This document shows positions 8,809 to 16,562 of a DNA stretch of 64,000 nt, piece by piece. Below the pieces are notes generated by a model that was not told the origin of the DNA, made no database searches, and saw only the letters and a list, made by a program, of their open reading frames with translations. Every line of letters starts with the position of its first letter. Position 1 is the stretch's first letter. The stretch spans positions 868,001 through 932,000 of the forward strand of contig NZ_JAKVPE010000001.1 of the NCBI RefSeq assembly GCF_022482365.1, given 5' to 3'. The position numbers and the translations under genes are program-made. The stretch is from Limosilactobacillus sp. (GTDB lineage Bacteria; Bacillota; Bacilli; Lactobacillales; Lactobacillaceae).

Positions 8809-9609
8809 TTAGGGAAGCTCTTCTTCGTGTTCGTCCAGCCAGGCCTGCACCCGATCCAGGTCAAAGCCCCGCCGAAACATCCCCTGCTTGAAGTGCTGCA
8901 CCCGTGCGCGGCCTTCGTAACGCCGGTAGCGCCGCCAGAGCTTCTCCGCCTGCTGGGCCAGCAGTGCGTCCTCTTCTTCCGGATCTTCCGTCGGTTCGAC
9001 CGCCTCCTTGACCTGGTCGAAGAGCGCACTGGCGTAGCCCTTGGTCAGCAGGCCCTGACGCACCTTCTGTTCCTGGCGCATCCGGGGTTGGCTGCGGTAG
9101 CGCTTGAAAAGCTTCTGGGCCAGCTTGGCCGCGTTCTCCCGTTGGCGCTCCGGGGTGAACTGGGCCAGCGCCGACTCGATGTCGTTCTCCCCAATCTTCT
9201 TGGCCCGCAAGTGCTGACGAATCGCCCCCGGCCCCTTCAGACTAGTGATCATCGCCGTACGTACGTAGCTGGCCGCGTACTCGTGATCGTCGACCAGGTG
9301 CTGGTCGCGCAGCTTTTGCAGGATCGGCGCGATGAACTGCTCCGGCGTCTCCAGGTCGCGCAATTTCTTAACGATGTCGCTCTCCGTCCGCAGGCTGTGG
9401 GCCAGGTAGTCCAGCATCCGTGAGTAGGCCCGCGCCTGAGCATCGGCCGTGGTGATCGCCGCCACCTGCTCCTTGTCGAGCTCCAATCCCTTCATCAGGC
9501 GAAATTTGACCAGGACGCTTTCGGCTACTGGGAAGGCATAGTGCCCATCAAGATAAATATTATAGCGCCCCCGCCGCTTCTGGGCCTCGATTTTTGAAAT
9601 TTTTGCCAT
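8809..9609 (-). CDS. recX: regulatory protein RecX
   Basis: A 266-residue basic, helical protein with the RecX three-helix repeats: SRMLDYLAHSLRTESDIVKKL, then LRDQHLVDDHEYAASYVRT and IRQHLRAKKIGENDIESAL. RecX binds RecA and limits filament growth. The length is normal for lactobacilli, where the protein is longer than in E. coli. It precedes the polysaccharide operon on the same strand, 67 bp from the priming transferase gene. IS30 copy 1 has inserted 29 bp upstream of its start codon, so its native promoter has been displaced; expression may now depend on sequence at the element's left end. Confidence 0.9.
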   Translation of the reverse strand: MAKISKIEAQKRRGRYNIYLDGHYAFPVAESVLVKFRLMKGLELDKEQVAAITTADAQARAYSRMLDYLAHSLRTESDIVKKLRDLETPEQFIAPILQKLRDQHLVDDHEYAASYVRTAMITSLKGPGAIRQHLRAKKIGENDIESALAQFTPERQRENAAKLAQKLFKRYRSQPRMRQEQKVRQGLLTKGYASALFDQVKEAVEPTEDPEEEDALLAQQAEKLWRRYRRYEGRARVQHFKQGMFRRGFDLDRVQAWLDEHEEELP

Positions 9610-9638
9610 TTCTTAATTTCCCCTTTACTTTTTTCGTT

Positions 9639-10917
9639 GGTAGATTATAGAATGAAGTTAGCCACCCAGTTGGTGGTAAATAAAAAACGCCATTCGGCGT
9701 GACATCAGGTATCATATTAAGTGAACCAAACCTATATGAAAGGATGTCCGTCAAATGACGCACTTAAATGATACCATGTCTACTATTTTATTGACTACTC
9801 ATAAAAAGAATGCTCATCTTACTAAAGAAGAACGTGTGATGATTGCGACTTTAAAGTCGCAAGGACTTTCCAATCGCGCAATTGGTCGCCAATTAGGAGT
9901 TAATCATCAAACAATTAATAACGAGCTCAACCGTGGTACGGTCCGCCAACTTCGTCGTCAAAAATCTAATGGTAAGATTTACGAATATTCTTACTACATC
10001 TATAGTTATGAAGCTGGTCAGGCCACATATCTTGAACATCACCGCCATTCTGGTCGTCGTCGCTTATATTATTCTTCAAAGCAATTTTTACGATTAGCTG
10101 ATCAGCTAATGCTTGGTGAGTTTGACGACCACCATTACTCCCCACAAGCGGTTATTTATAAGGCTCGAGATTTAATGAATGATGGCACCCTGATCCCAAA
10201 GTCGGTTGTAACTTTATATCAATGGATTAATGAGGGTGTGCTTCGTACGTCCAATTTAGACCTCTTTGAAAAACCTAAACGTAAGCATCATCAAACTCAT
10301 CCGCAAGCTAAAAGGTGCTTAGGGCCTAATATTGCTCAACGACCTCAAACTGCGGACCAACGGTCCGAAATTGGCCATTGGGAACTGGATACAGTTCAGG
10401 GACAGAAAAACGGTAATGACAGTGTTGTACTAGTAATGACTGATCGCCTTTCACGAGTTAATATCACGAGTAAAATTGCTGGTAAAACTGCGCATGCAGT
10501 AAATAAGTTCTTTATAAATTTGCGCCAGAAAATGGGCACAGATGCTTACTATCGCATTTTTAAGACAATAACCTCTGACAACGGTTCAGAATTTAGTGAG
10601 TTAACACAAGTTCACGATCATGTTTTCTATGCTGATCCGTATTCCCCTTGGGAACGTGGATCCAATGAGATCAATAACCGGTTTCTCCGCAAGGAGATTA
10701 CCAAAGGTGAAGCTATAAATAACTATAGTAGTGCTCAGATCATAGCGACTAATGATTGGATGAATCACTATCCACGAGCTATGTTTAATGGACATTCGTC
10801 AATGGATATCTATCGTAAGGCCTTCTACCAAGAGATATCACAGCTCCATCAACCAATAATCAATTGGTCAGTATTATTTATTTGAGTCCAGTGGCTAACT
10901 TATTCTTGAAATTTAGG
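9639..10917 (+). mobile_element. IS30-family element, copy 1
   Basis: A complete 1,279-bp element. The ends are imperfect inverted repeats: left GGTAGATTATAGAATGAAG..., right (reversed) CCTAAATTTCAAGAATAAG..., sharing GTTAGCCAC further in. It is flanked by a 13-bp direct repeat TACTTTTTTCGTT (9626-9638 and 10918-10930), an exact target duplication. Near the left end, ACGCCATTCGGCGT preceded by A6 acts as a leftward terminator. Inserted between recX and the DUF1659 gene. Four further copies are at 21911, 36992, 60870 and 62825. Confidence 0.95.
9755..10885 (+). CDS. IS30-family transposase (copy 1)
   Basis: A 376-residue transposase. The N-terminal helix-turn-helix is at about 22-60 (TKEERVMIATLKSQGLSNRA, then IGRQLGVNHQTINNELNRG); the C-terminal DDE domain has D212 (HWELDTVQG), D275 (TSDNGSEF) and E305 (ERGSNEINNRFLR). 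A ribosome site AAAGGATG precedes the ATG. It differs from the other copies at residue 251 (Lys instead of Gln). Full length, so presumably active. Confidence 0.95.
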   Translation: MTHLNDTMSTILLTTHKKNAHLTKEERVMIATLKSQGLSNRAIGRQLGVNHQTINNELNRGTVRQLRRQKSNGKIYEYSYYIYSYEAGQATYLEHHRHSGRRRLYYSSKQFLRLADQLMLGEFDDHHYSPQAVIYKARDLMNDGTLIPKSVVTLYQWINEGVLRTSNLDLFEKPKRKHHQTHPQAKRCLGPNIAQRPQTADQRSEIGHWELDTVQGQKNGNDSVVLVMTDRLSRVNITSKIAGKTAHAVNKFFINLRQKMGTDAYYRIFKTITSDNGSEFSELTQVHDHVFYADPYSPWERGSNEINNRFLRKEITKGEAINNYSSAQIIATNDWMNHYPRAMFNGHSSMDIYRKAFYQEISQLHQPIINWSVLFI

Positions 10918-10998
10918 TACTTTTTTCGTTCCCATTCGTCTGTATAAGTGTAAGCAGTGGCCACCGCTTATCAAATCAAAATCAAAGGAGTGCTCAAA

Positions 10999-11211
10999 AT
11001 GAGTATGGTACGTAATTTTAAGTCCGCAAAGGTTCAACTAACGCTGATCGGTGACAAGCATCCCAAGGGTGTCACCCACCTCTTCAACAACGTCATCGAG
11101 CGCGTCACTGACGAACAGCTGACCAGCTTAACGCAGGCCATCGAAATTTTGACCAGTGAAAAGTGTAACGGTGCCAACGTCATCGCTACCGACCACGTCG
11201 CGATTGACTAA
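10999..11211 (+). CDS. DUF1659 family protein
   Basis: A 70-residue protein starting MSMVRNFKSAKVQLTLIGD, at the ATG with AAAGGAG upstream. The conserved segment (VQLTLIGDKHPKGVTHLFNN, then TDEQLTSLTQAIEIL) fits the DUF1659 family of short Firmicutes proteins, which are usually found in front of a DUF2922 gene, as here (24 bp gap). Function is unknown; no membrane segment or signal is seen. The insertion of IS30 copy 1 about 70 bp upstream may have changed its expression. Confidence 0.8.
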   Translation: MSMVRNFKSAKVQLTLIGDKHPKGVTHLFNNVIERVTDEQLTSLTQAIEILTSEKCNGANVIATDHVAID

Positions 11212-11235
11212 TCTAGCAAAGGAAGGTAATCAAAT

Positions 11236-11472
11236 ATGAAGTCTCTCAACCTCACATTCAAGGGCAACACCGGCAAGAAACACCTGCTCAAGCTCAACTA
11301 CGCCAACGACAACCTTGACCCCAAGACCGTTCGGCAGGCAATGGACCTGATCGTCAAATCGAACCTGTTCGCCAAGGACGACGAGCAGCTCTACGTCACG
11401 CCAGTTGCCGCCAAATACGTCGACACCGTCTCCACACCGCTCTTCAACGACGAAGAACAACCAGCCGCTTAA
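11236..11472 (+). CDS. DUF2922 family protein
   Basis: A 78-residue protein (MKSLNLTFKGNTGKKHLLKL...), with the DUF2922 features LTFK, KLNYANDNLDPKTVRQAMD and a C-terminal LYVTPVAAKYVDT. It forms a two-gene unit with the DUF1659 gene and ends in the terminator at 11498. Function unknown. Confidence 0.8.
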   Translation: MKSLNLTFKGNTGKKHLLKLNYANDNLDPKTVRQAMDLIVKSNLFAKDDEQLYVTPVAAKYVDTVSTPLFNDEEQPAA

Positions 11473-11497
11473 TCTAGAATCTCCTCCCATATAAGCT

Positions 11498-11536
11498 AAA
11501 GGGAGCAGTAATCGCGTGCGATTACTGCTCTTTTTT
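11498..11536. terminator. terminator between DUF2922 gene and yihY
   Basis: AAAGGGAGCAGTAATCGC / GCGATTACTGCTC followed by T6. The stem overlaps the end of yihY (stop at 11522), so convergent genes share it. Confidence 0.85.
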
Positions 11537-12397
11537 CATTCTTTCCTCATGTTCGATCAGCTGCCAGAAGTGCTTGCGCTCGTATAGTTTGCCCTCGTGC
11601 GCCTCCTGGAGTGTCGCGTTGAGCACCGCTCCCCACATGATGATGTAGCCGGAGAAGTCCAGCCAGACCATCATGGCGATGAAGGCCCCGATGGTCTTGT
11701 AGGTGATCACGCTGTGGCGAAAGATCACCGTGTAGTAGGAGAAGAGCCGCGACAGTCCCATCCAGAGCAGCGCTGCAAACAGGGCCCCGGCCAGGGCGTA
11801 ACGCAGCCGCACCTGGGCGTTGGGGACGAAGTAGTACAGCAGGGTCAGCGCGATGAAGAGCACGGTGAAGGTCACCGGCCACCGCAGGGAGCTGAAGATG
11901 TAGATGTACTTGCGGTGGAAGTGGAAGATCGGCTGGGCGCTCTTGAGCAGCTGCTCCCCGATCCCGTAGGCCAGGACGATCAGGAAGATGATCATCAGGA
12001 CGACGATCATCCAGATGAAGGAGATCACCCGGTTGCTGATCGGGTTCTGGTTGCGGGCCACCCCGTAGGTCAGGTTAACGCTCCGTTGGAAGGCGGCGAT
12101 TCCCTGGCTGGTCGACCAGAGGGCAATCAGGGCCCCGGTCGTCAGCAGGCCCCCACTCCCCTGGCGCAGAAAGTCGTAGATGAAGGGTTGGGTGAAGGTG
12201 TAGATCGACTTGGGAACGGCCGTCTGCAGGTAGGACAGCACCGTCTTGGCGTTGAGCCCGACCATTGGCAGAAGGTTCCCGATCACCAGGACTGCTGGGA
12301 AGATCGACAGCAGGGTGTAGTAAGCCAGGGTCGCTGCCGAGCTGGAAATCTGAGCCATCTGAAAGTGGCGCAGCAGCAGCAGCACGAATTTTTTCAT
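11522..12397 (-). CDS. YihY/BrkB-family membrane protein
   Basis: A 291-residue integral membrane protein with about six helices and the family patterns SSAATLAYYTLLSIFPAVLVIG (about 18-39) and GAFIAMMVWLDFSGYIIMWGAVLNA near the C-terminus. The YihY/BrkB family (once misannotated as RNase BN) is thought to act in envelope or transport functions; no substrate is established. An extended -10 (TGGTATAAT) lies about 50 bp upstream. Confidence 0.88.
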   Translation of the reverse strand: MKKFVLLLLRHFQMAQISSSAATLAYYTLLSIFPAVLVIGNLLPMVGLNAKTVLSYLQTAVPKSIYTFTQPFIYDFLRQGSGGLLTTGALIALWSTSQGIAAFQRSVNLTYGVARNQNPISNRVISFIWMIVVLMIIFLIVLAYGIGEQLLKSAQPIFHFHRKYIYIFSSLRWPVTFTVLFIALTLLYYFVPNAQVRLRYALAGALFAALLWMGLSRLFSYYTVIFRHSVITYKTIGAFIAMMVWLDFSGYIIMWGAVLNATLQEAHEGKLYERKHFWQLIEHEERMKKEQ

Positions 12398-12444
12398 TTT
12401 GCTCGGTTCTTCCGTCGTCCTGACCCCCTAGTTAATATAGGCTA

Positions 12445-12453
12445 ATTATACCA
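12445..12453 (-). promoter_or_regulatory. extended -10 promoter of yihY
   Basis: Read leftward: TGGTATAAT, a perfect -10 hexamer with a TGn extension, 48 bp from the ATG. Confidence 0.6.
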
Positions 12454-12464
12454 GAACGGCCATA

Positions 12465-12501
12465 AAAAATAAGACCCGGTAACAAATTGTTATCGAGTCT
12501 T
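12465..12501 (-). terminator. terminator downstream of permease region
   Basis: Read leftward: AAGACTCGATAACAA / TTGTTACCGGGTCTT, then TTATTTTTTA. It would end transcripts of the permease gene after they pass through the structured elements. Confidence 0.65.
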
Positions 12502-12511
12502 AATTTAGGAA

Positions 12512-12739
12512 GTGCAATTAACGACCAGCGGGACGTATGGCTAACCGCGGGCGGAAGTTGGCGCTGAAGGCGCCGGCTTTTGTCAGTGGTTAGACACTAG
12601 GCCCGCAGTTAATTACACGTTATCTAGTGAGTGGGAACAAGCTTCTCGGAGTCCCGTACAGCTAGCCTAGGGCGGGAGTTGGCGCTGAAGGCGCCGGCTC
12701 TCGTCCGTAGCTAGATGCTAGGGGCTCGCTTGTTTCCAC
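12512..12739 (+). ncRNA. tandem pair of structured RNA-like elements
   Basis: Two related units, 12512-12618 and 12631-12739, fold the same way with different bases. Helix 1: 12512-12522 with 12608-12618, and 12631-12642 with 12728-12739. Helix 2: GCGGG/CCCGC in unit 1 and GAGTCCC/GGGGCTC in unit 2. Helix 3: CTAACC/GGTTAG and CTAGC/GCTAG. Helix 4: a 16-bp hairpin whose tip, GGCGC-TGAAG-GCGCC, is identical in both. Most non-Watson-Crick positions are G-T on the plus strand and would be A-C on the minus strand, so a plus-strand RNA is favoured. ACGTTATCT follows both units. GCAATTAACGAC occurs at the start (12514) and again after the pair (12746). No known family was recognised. Alternatives are a mobile repeat or a 3' UTR element of the permease gene. 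Confidence 0.7.
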
Positions 12740-12760
12740 GTTATCTGCAATTAACGACAC

Positions 12761-14272
12761 TTACTTTTGTTCAATGTGATTCCGCTTCGTCGCGGTCTGG
12801 TAGAAGATCAATGCCACTGCGGCGAAGAAGATTGGACCGGCAATCGTCCAGAAGGCCGTCTGCCAATCGTGTTCCAGCATTGGCTGAATGAAGGTGAAGA
12901 GAATCCCGATGATCAGGATAATCTCAACGAACCACACGATGACGTTTGTCCAGAACTTGCTCTTGAAAGCAACGAATGGCCGCTCGATGTCAGTCCGCTT
13001 CTTGAAGAACGGGAAGGCACCGACTAAGAACAGGTATGGGAAGCAGGTCGAAACGTTGGCCATATCAGTCAGGATGGTGTAGAACTTCTGGGCGGCAGAA
13101 CCACCGAAGGCTACCAGGAAGATGATGATGGAAACGATCGTAATCTGCAGCCACATGGCGTTGGCAGGCATCCCCGCCTTGTTCAGCTTAGTCAGCTTCT
13201 TTGGCCACAGGTCTGGGTTGGAACCCAGGATGAAGGCCTTAATTGGCGAGTACATCAAAACGAAGAGCGCACCCAGGAAACCGAGAGCCTGTGAGAAGGC
13301 CACGATCCGGGTCATCGCAGAACCCCAGACAAGGGCAGTGGCGTGGGAAAGGCCCAGCGCCGTCGCCAGCTTAACCCCGAGGACGTTGAAGAGCACGTAG
13401 GTAGCGTTCCCCAGGTTGGTCGTGGAAACTGCAAAGTCGTGCTTGTAGTTAGCGAACCAGCCGGCCATCAGAATCATGATGACGTAGGCACCAATCGTGA
13501 AGATGGATGCGATGATCAAACCACGTGGGAAGGTCTTTTCAGGCTTCTCCATCGAGTCAGTGACGGAACCCAGTGACTCCATCCCACCGTAAGCGAAGAT
13601 GGCGTAGACGACGAAGGAAATAATGGCAATCGGCGTCTGGAACTGGGTATTTGGTGACATGATCAAATCCCGTGCGCCGTGGAATGGCTGTGCCAGGGCA
13701 CCCCGGTTGGCAATCAAAATAACAATCGCTGCAATGACGTAGATGATGTTGACAACCACGGTGAAAATCCCACCGATTGAACCAACCTTGGCAATCGCGG
13801 TCATCCCCCGGGAACTGAAGTAGGTGCAGGCAATCATCAGGATGATCCCCAAGATCCCGATCACTTCGGTCGAGGACAGGCCGGCAAAGTGCCATTGCTG
13901 GGTGGTATCCTTACCGAAGATCAGCGCGGAGAAGGTGATCCAAATCCGTGAGGCGGTCGAAACCATCCAAACAATCCAGGAAGCAAGCCAAACGAAGGTC
14001 CCGATAAAGGCCATTCGTTCACCGATCGAGCCAGCCAGCCAGGAGTAAATACCACCCTTGGCGTCCTTAAAGGCGGACCCGTATTCGGCCATCATTAAGC
14101 CACACGGGAAGAAGAAACAAATCCCCGCTAAGGCATACCAGATGATACTACCGTAACCCATTTGCAGGTAGGCGTTTGAAACATTACCAAATCCGAAGAT
14201 CGAGGTAATGATCATCGTCACCAGGCCAAAGGTAGTAATCATCTTTTTATTATTACTACTCTGCTCATCCAA
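12761..14272 (-). CDS. yjeM: YjeM-type amino acid permease (APC superfamily)
   Basis: About 503 residues with 12 membrane helices. The first contains TFGLVTMIITSIFGFGNVSNAY, and a later part reads FAYGGMESLGSVTDSMEKPEKTFPRG, both typical of the glutamate/GABA-like YjeM branch of APC transporters. The start is TTG at 14272 because GGAGG lies 9 bp before it; the ATG at 14293 would place that site within the gene. The substrate is not known with certainty. Upstream there is a perfect 9-bp inverted repeat (14296-14321) close to the ribosome site that may be an operator. Single-gene transcription unit, ending through the structured elements at 12512-12739 and the terminator at 12465. Confidence 0.8.
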   Translation of the reverse strand: MDEQSSNNKKMITTFGLVTMIITSIFGFGNVSNAYLQMGYGSIIWYALAGICFFFPCGLMMAEYGSAFKDAKGGIYSWLAGSIGERMAFIGTFVWLASWIVWMVSTASRIWITFSALIFGKDTTQQWHFAGLSSTEVIGILGIILMIACTYFSSRGMTAIAKVGSIGGIFTVVVNIIYVIAAIVILIANRGALAQPFHGARDLIMSPNTQFQTPIAIISFVVYAIFAYGGMESLGSVTDSMEKPEKTFPRGLIIASIFTIGAYVIMILMAGWFANYKHDFAVSTTNLGNATYVLFNVLGVKLATALGLSHATALVWGSAMTRIVAFSQALGFLGALFVLMYSPIKAFILGSNPDLWPKKLTKLNKAGMPANAMWLQITIVSIIIFLVAFGGSAAQKFYTILTDMANVSTCFPYLFLVGAFPFFKKRTDIERPFVAFKSKFWTNVIVWFVEIILIIGILFTFIQPMLEHDWQTAFWTIAGPIFFAAVALIFYQTATKRNHIEQK

Positions 14273-14295
14273 TGTAATAAGCCTCCAAAACATTT

Positions 14296-14321
14296 AAATT
14301 CTTAAATAAAAATAAGAATTT
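14296..14321. promoter_or_regulatory. inverted repeat in permease leader
   Basis: AAATTCTTA-N8-TAAGAATTT, a perfect 9-bp dyad about 24 bp before the TTG start, of the size of a dimeric repressor site. It could also be a small mRNA hairpin. Confidence 0.4.
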
Positions 14322-14536
14322 ATTTAATAATTCAAGTATAGTCCTTTATTTTCAAAATAAAAGTCTTCTTGGGCGATTCTAATTCTTTTCTCACGCAAAA
14401 TATACGGTTTTGTGCGCATATTTTATTAATCACCTGCATAATCGGCTATTTTCTGCCGTTTTATGCATAGAAATGTCCCCAATCGCCACAGGATTCATGA
14501 ATTGTTCGATCAATATTTATGCTTAATTGACTGTAT
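14322..14536. other. AT-rich intergenic stretch
   Basis: About 215 bp between the permease leader and the map terminator. It should contain the permease promoter; no clear -35/-10 pair could be chosen. No gene was seen. Confidence 0.4.
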
Positions 14537-14572
14537 AAAAAACGCCTTCTCTTATAATGGAAGGCGCTTTTC
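14537..14572 (-). terminator. terminator of map
   Basis: Read leftward: AAAAGCGCCTTCC / GAAGGCGTTTTTT stem-loop, 5 bp after the map stop codon. Confidence 0.8.
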
Positions 14573-14576
14573 TAAT

Positions 14577-15434
14577 TTATTTCTTGTATTGTTGGGCGAT
14601 CTTGCGAGCAATTGCACCGTAGTGGTCCAAGTAGCCGGCATAATTGTCGTCGTAGAGGTACTTGGCGTCGGCCTCAGGATCTTGAGAGGTCAGGATCTTC
14701 GGGCCGTCATTGGTAACTACCAGGGTGTGTTCGTACTGGCAAGACCAACCACCATCGGCCGTTTTGGCCAGCCAGCCGCTCGGGTCGGAGGTGTCGGCTT
14801 CCCAGGTGCCGGTGTTGATCATTGGTTCCACGGTAATCGTCATACCGTTACGCAAACGCAGGCCCTGGCCGTGTTCACCATAGTGCGGTACCATCGGGTC
14901 TTCGTGCATCGTTGGCTGGATCCCGTGGCCGACGAATTCCCGGACGTCTCCGTAGCCATTCTCATCCTCGGTGTAGTGCTGAATGACGGCACCAATGTCA
15001 CCGATCCGGTTACCGGGAACACACTGGTCGATCCCCATGAAGAGGGCCTTCTTGGTGACGTCCATCAGCTTGGCAATCTCTGGCTTAACCGTACCGACCG
15101 CGTAGGACCAGCAGGAGTCGGAGAAGAAGCCGTCAACGCTGACCACGGTGTCGACCTTGACCAGGTCCCCCTTCTTCAGGATCAGCTTCTTGCGCGGGAA
15201 GCCGTGGCAAATCTCGTCGTTGACGCTGACACAGGTGGCGTACTTGTAGCCTTCAAAGCCGATCTGTTCGGCCTTGGCACCCGCCGCCTTGAAGTACTTG
15301 CGGGCAAATTCTTCGATCTCCCAGCTGGACATCCCCGGCCGGATAAACTCACGAATACCGAGGTGCATGCCGGCAAGGGCGGCCCCGGCCTTTTCCATCG
15401 CTTCAATTTCACGCGGTGATTTTAAGGTAATCAT
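14577..15434 (-). CDS. map: type I methionine aminopeptidase
   Basis: About 285 residues. It removes the initiator methionine from nascent proteins. The pita-bread fold metal ligands are visible: two Asp in DLVKVDTVVSVDGFFSDSCW, His in FVGHGIQPTMHEDP, Glu in TITVEPM and Glu in CQYEHTLVV. The start is the ATG at 15434 (MITLKSPREIEAMEKAG) with AAAGGAGAC upstream; the longer reading from 15461 lacks a ribosome site. The C-terminal tail of about 30 residues is somewhat longer than in E. coli, as is common in lactobacilli. Monocistronic, divergent from the flavodoxin gene. Confidence 0.95.
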   Translation of the reverse strand: MITLKSPREIEAMEKAGAALAGMHLGIREFIRPGMSSWEIEEFARKYFKAAGAKAEQIGFEGYKYATCVSVNDEICHGFPRKKLILKKGDLVKVDTVVSVDGFFSDSCWSYAVGTVKPEIAKLMDVTKKALFMGIDQCVPGNRIGDIGAVIQHYTEDENGYGDVREFVGHGIQPTMHEDPMVPHYGEHGQGLRLRNGMTITVEPMINTGTWEADTSDPSGWLAKTADGGWSCQYEHTLVVTNDGPKILTSQDPEADAKYLYDDNYAGYLDHYGAIARKIAQQYKK

Positions 15435-15552
15435 TCTATGTGATGTCTCCTTTTTTGACATTTCTACCTTACACAGTATACCACTAGTTCGCCGGTTCCG
15501 GGTAAAGCATGCTATACTAAGGAATTGATCAAATCTTTTTGAATAGAAGTTG

Positions 15553-15602
15553 AATCAAAACTAGTGACACTTTTGATAAAATTAGATCAAACTAGTGATA
15601 AT
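15553..15602 (+). promoter_or_regulatory. direct repeats over flavodoxin promoter
   Basis: ATCAAAACTAGTGACAC (15554-15570) and ATCAAACTAGTGATAAT (15586-15602) repeat with their cores 31 bp apart, about three helical turns. The second overlaps a plausible -10. This spacing suits an activator or repressor binding twice on one face of DNA. Confidence 0.4.
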
Positions 15603-15616
15603 ATGGAGGAATTAAC

Positions 15617-16069
15617 ATGAAAGCACTCGTGGTATATGCAACGATTACCGGAAACAACGAAGACGTTGCCGACATCATCACCGAAGCCCTCGAAAAGCAG
15701 GACGTCGAGGTCGAGGAAACCGAAATGACGATGGCCGACCCGGCCGACTTCGAGGACGTCGACATCTGCGTCATCTGTCCATACACCTACGACGAAGGGG
15801 CACTGCCGGAAGAAGGGCTCGACTTCTACGACGACCTGCAGGATGAGGAACTGGACGGCAAGGTTTACGGCGTGGCCGGCTCCGGTGACACCTTCTACGG
15901 CGACAACTTCTGCGTGGCCGTTGATAAGTTCGGCGAGGCCCTGGCCGATGCCGGCGCCACCAAGGGTTCGGAAAACGTCCACGTCAACCTGGCCCCAGAC
16001 GAGGACGACATCAAGAAGCTCGATGCCTTTGCAAAAGAACTGGTAGAAAAGGCGGGCCAGAATGACTAA
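15617..16069 (+). CDS. flavodoxin
   Basis: A 150-residue acidic protein with the flavodoxin FMN phosphate-binding loop near the N-terminus (VVYATITGNNEDVADIITEA), a mid-protein loop (CPYTYDEGALPEEGLDFYDDL) and YGVAGSGDTFYGDNFCVAVD. Flavodoxins shuttle electrons at low potential; in lactobacilli they can serve the isoprenoid GcpE/IspH steps or other reductases. A GGAGG site precedes the ATG. The gene overlaps the gtrA-like gene by 8 bp, so the two are cotranscribed. Confidence 0.93.
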   Translation: MKALVVYATITGNNEDVADIITEALEKQDVEVEETEMTMADPADFEDVDICVICPYTYDEGALPEEGLDFYDDLQDEELDGKVYGVAGSGDTFYGDNFCVAVDKFGEALADAGATKGSENVHVNLAPDEDDIKKLDAFAKELVEKAGQND

Positions 16070-16505
16070 GCTGGTCGCCCTCTTCAACAAGTACCGCTCG
16101 ATCATCGCCTACCTCTTCTGGGGCGTGGTAACCACGGTCGTCAACATCGCGGTCTTCCAATTTCTGAGCTCGGGAGCCCACTGGAATTACCAACTGGCCA
16201 ACGTGATCGCCTGGTTCCTGTCGGTGCTGGTTGCTTACTTCACCAATAAGGTCTGGGTCTTCGGCTCCCACTATTCGACGGTCAAAGCCTTCGTGAAGGA
16301 ATTCTTCTTATTCTACTTCTACCGGGGACTGACGCTGATCGTGGATGTCATCATCATGTACGTCGGTGTCACCCTGATGGGCTTCGATTCACCGATCCAG
16401 CAGCTGATTGTCAAGATCATCGATAACGTGGTCGTGGTGATCGCCAACTATGTCTTCTCCAAGTGGCTGATTTTTCACGATAACCGCGATATTGCAGAGA
16501 AATAA
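16062..16505 (+). CDS. GtrA-family membrane protein
   Basis: A 147-residue protein with four membrane helices and the GtrA pattern YLFWGVVTTVVNIAVFQFLS at the N-terminus and FVLS-like C-terminal NYVFSKWLIF. GtrA-like proteins are thought to flip polyprenyl-phosphate-linked sugars for glycosylation of wall polymers. The GtrB-like enzyme at 6365-7297 could supply the substrate. Overlaps the flavodoxin gene; ends at the terminator at 16514. Confidence 0.88.
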   Translation: MTKLVALFNKYRSIIAYLFWGVVTTVVNIAVFQFLSSGAHWNYQLANVIAWFLSVLVAYFTNKVWVFGSHYSTVKAFVKEFFLFYFYRGLTLIVDVIIMYVGVTLMGFDSPIQQLIVKIIDNVVVVIANYVFSKWLIFHDNRDIAEK

Positions 16506-16513
16506 TAATATCA

Positions 16514-16557
16514 TTAAAAAGGCTTCGGCAACTTTTTCGGTTGTCGAAGCCTTTTCG
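16514..16557. terminator. terminator shared by convergent genes
   Basis: AAAAAGGCTTCGGCAAC / GTTGTCGAAGCCTTTT hairpin between gtrA and the convergent wall-protein gene. Confidence 0.85.
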
Positions 16558-16562
16558 TTATC

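Noticed and set aside
14463-15419. Open frame of about 318 codons on the plus strand over map
   Set aside because: Antisense of methionine aminopeptidase, which has all metal ligands on the minus strand.
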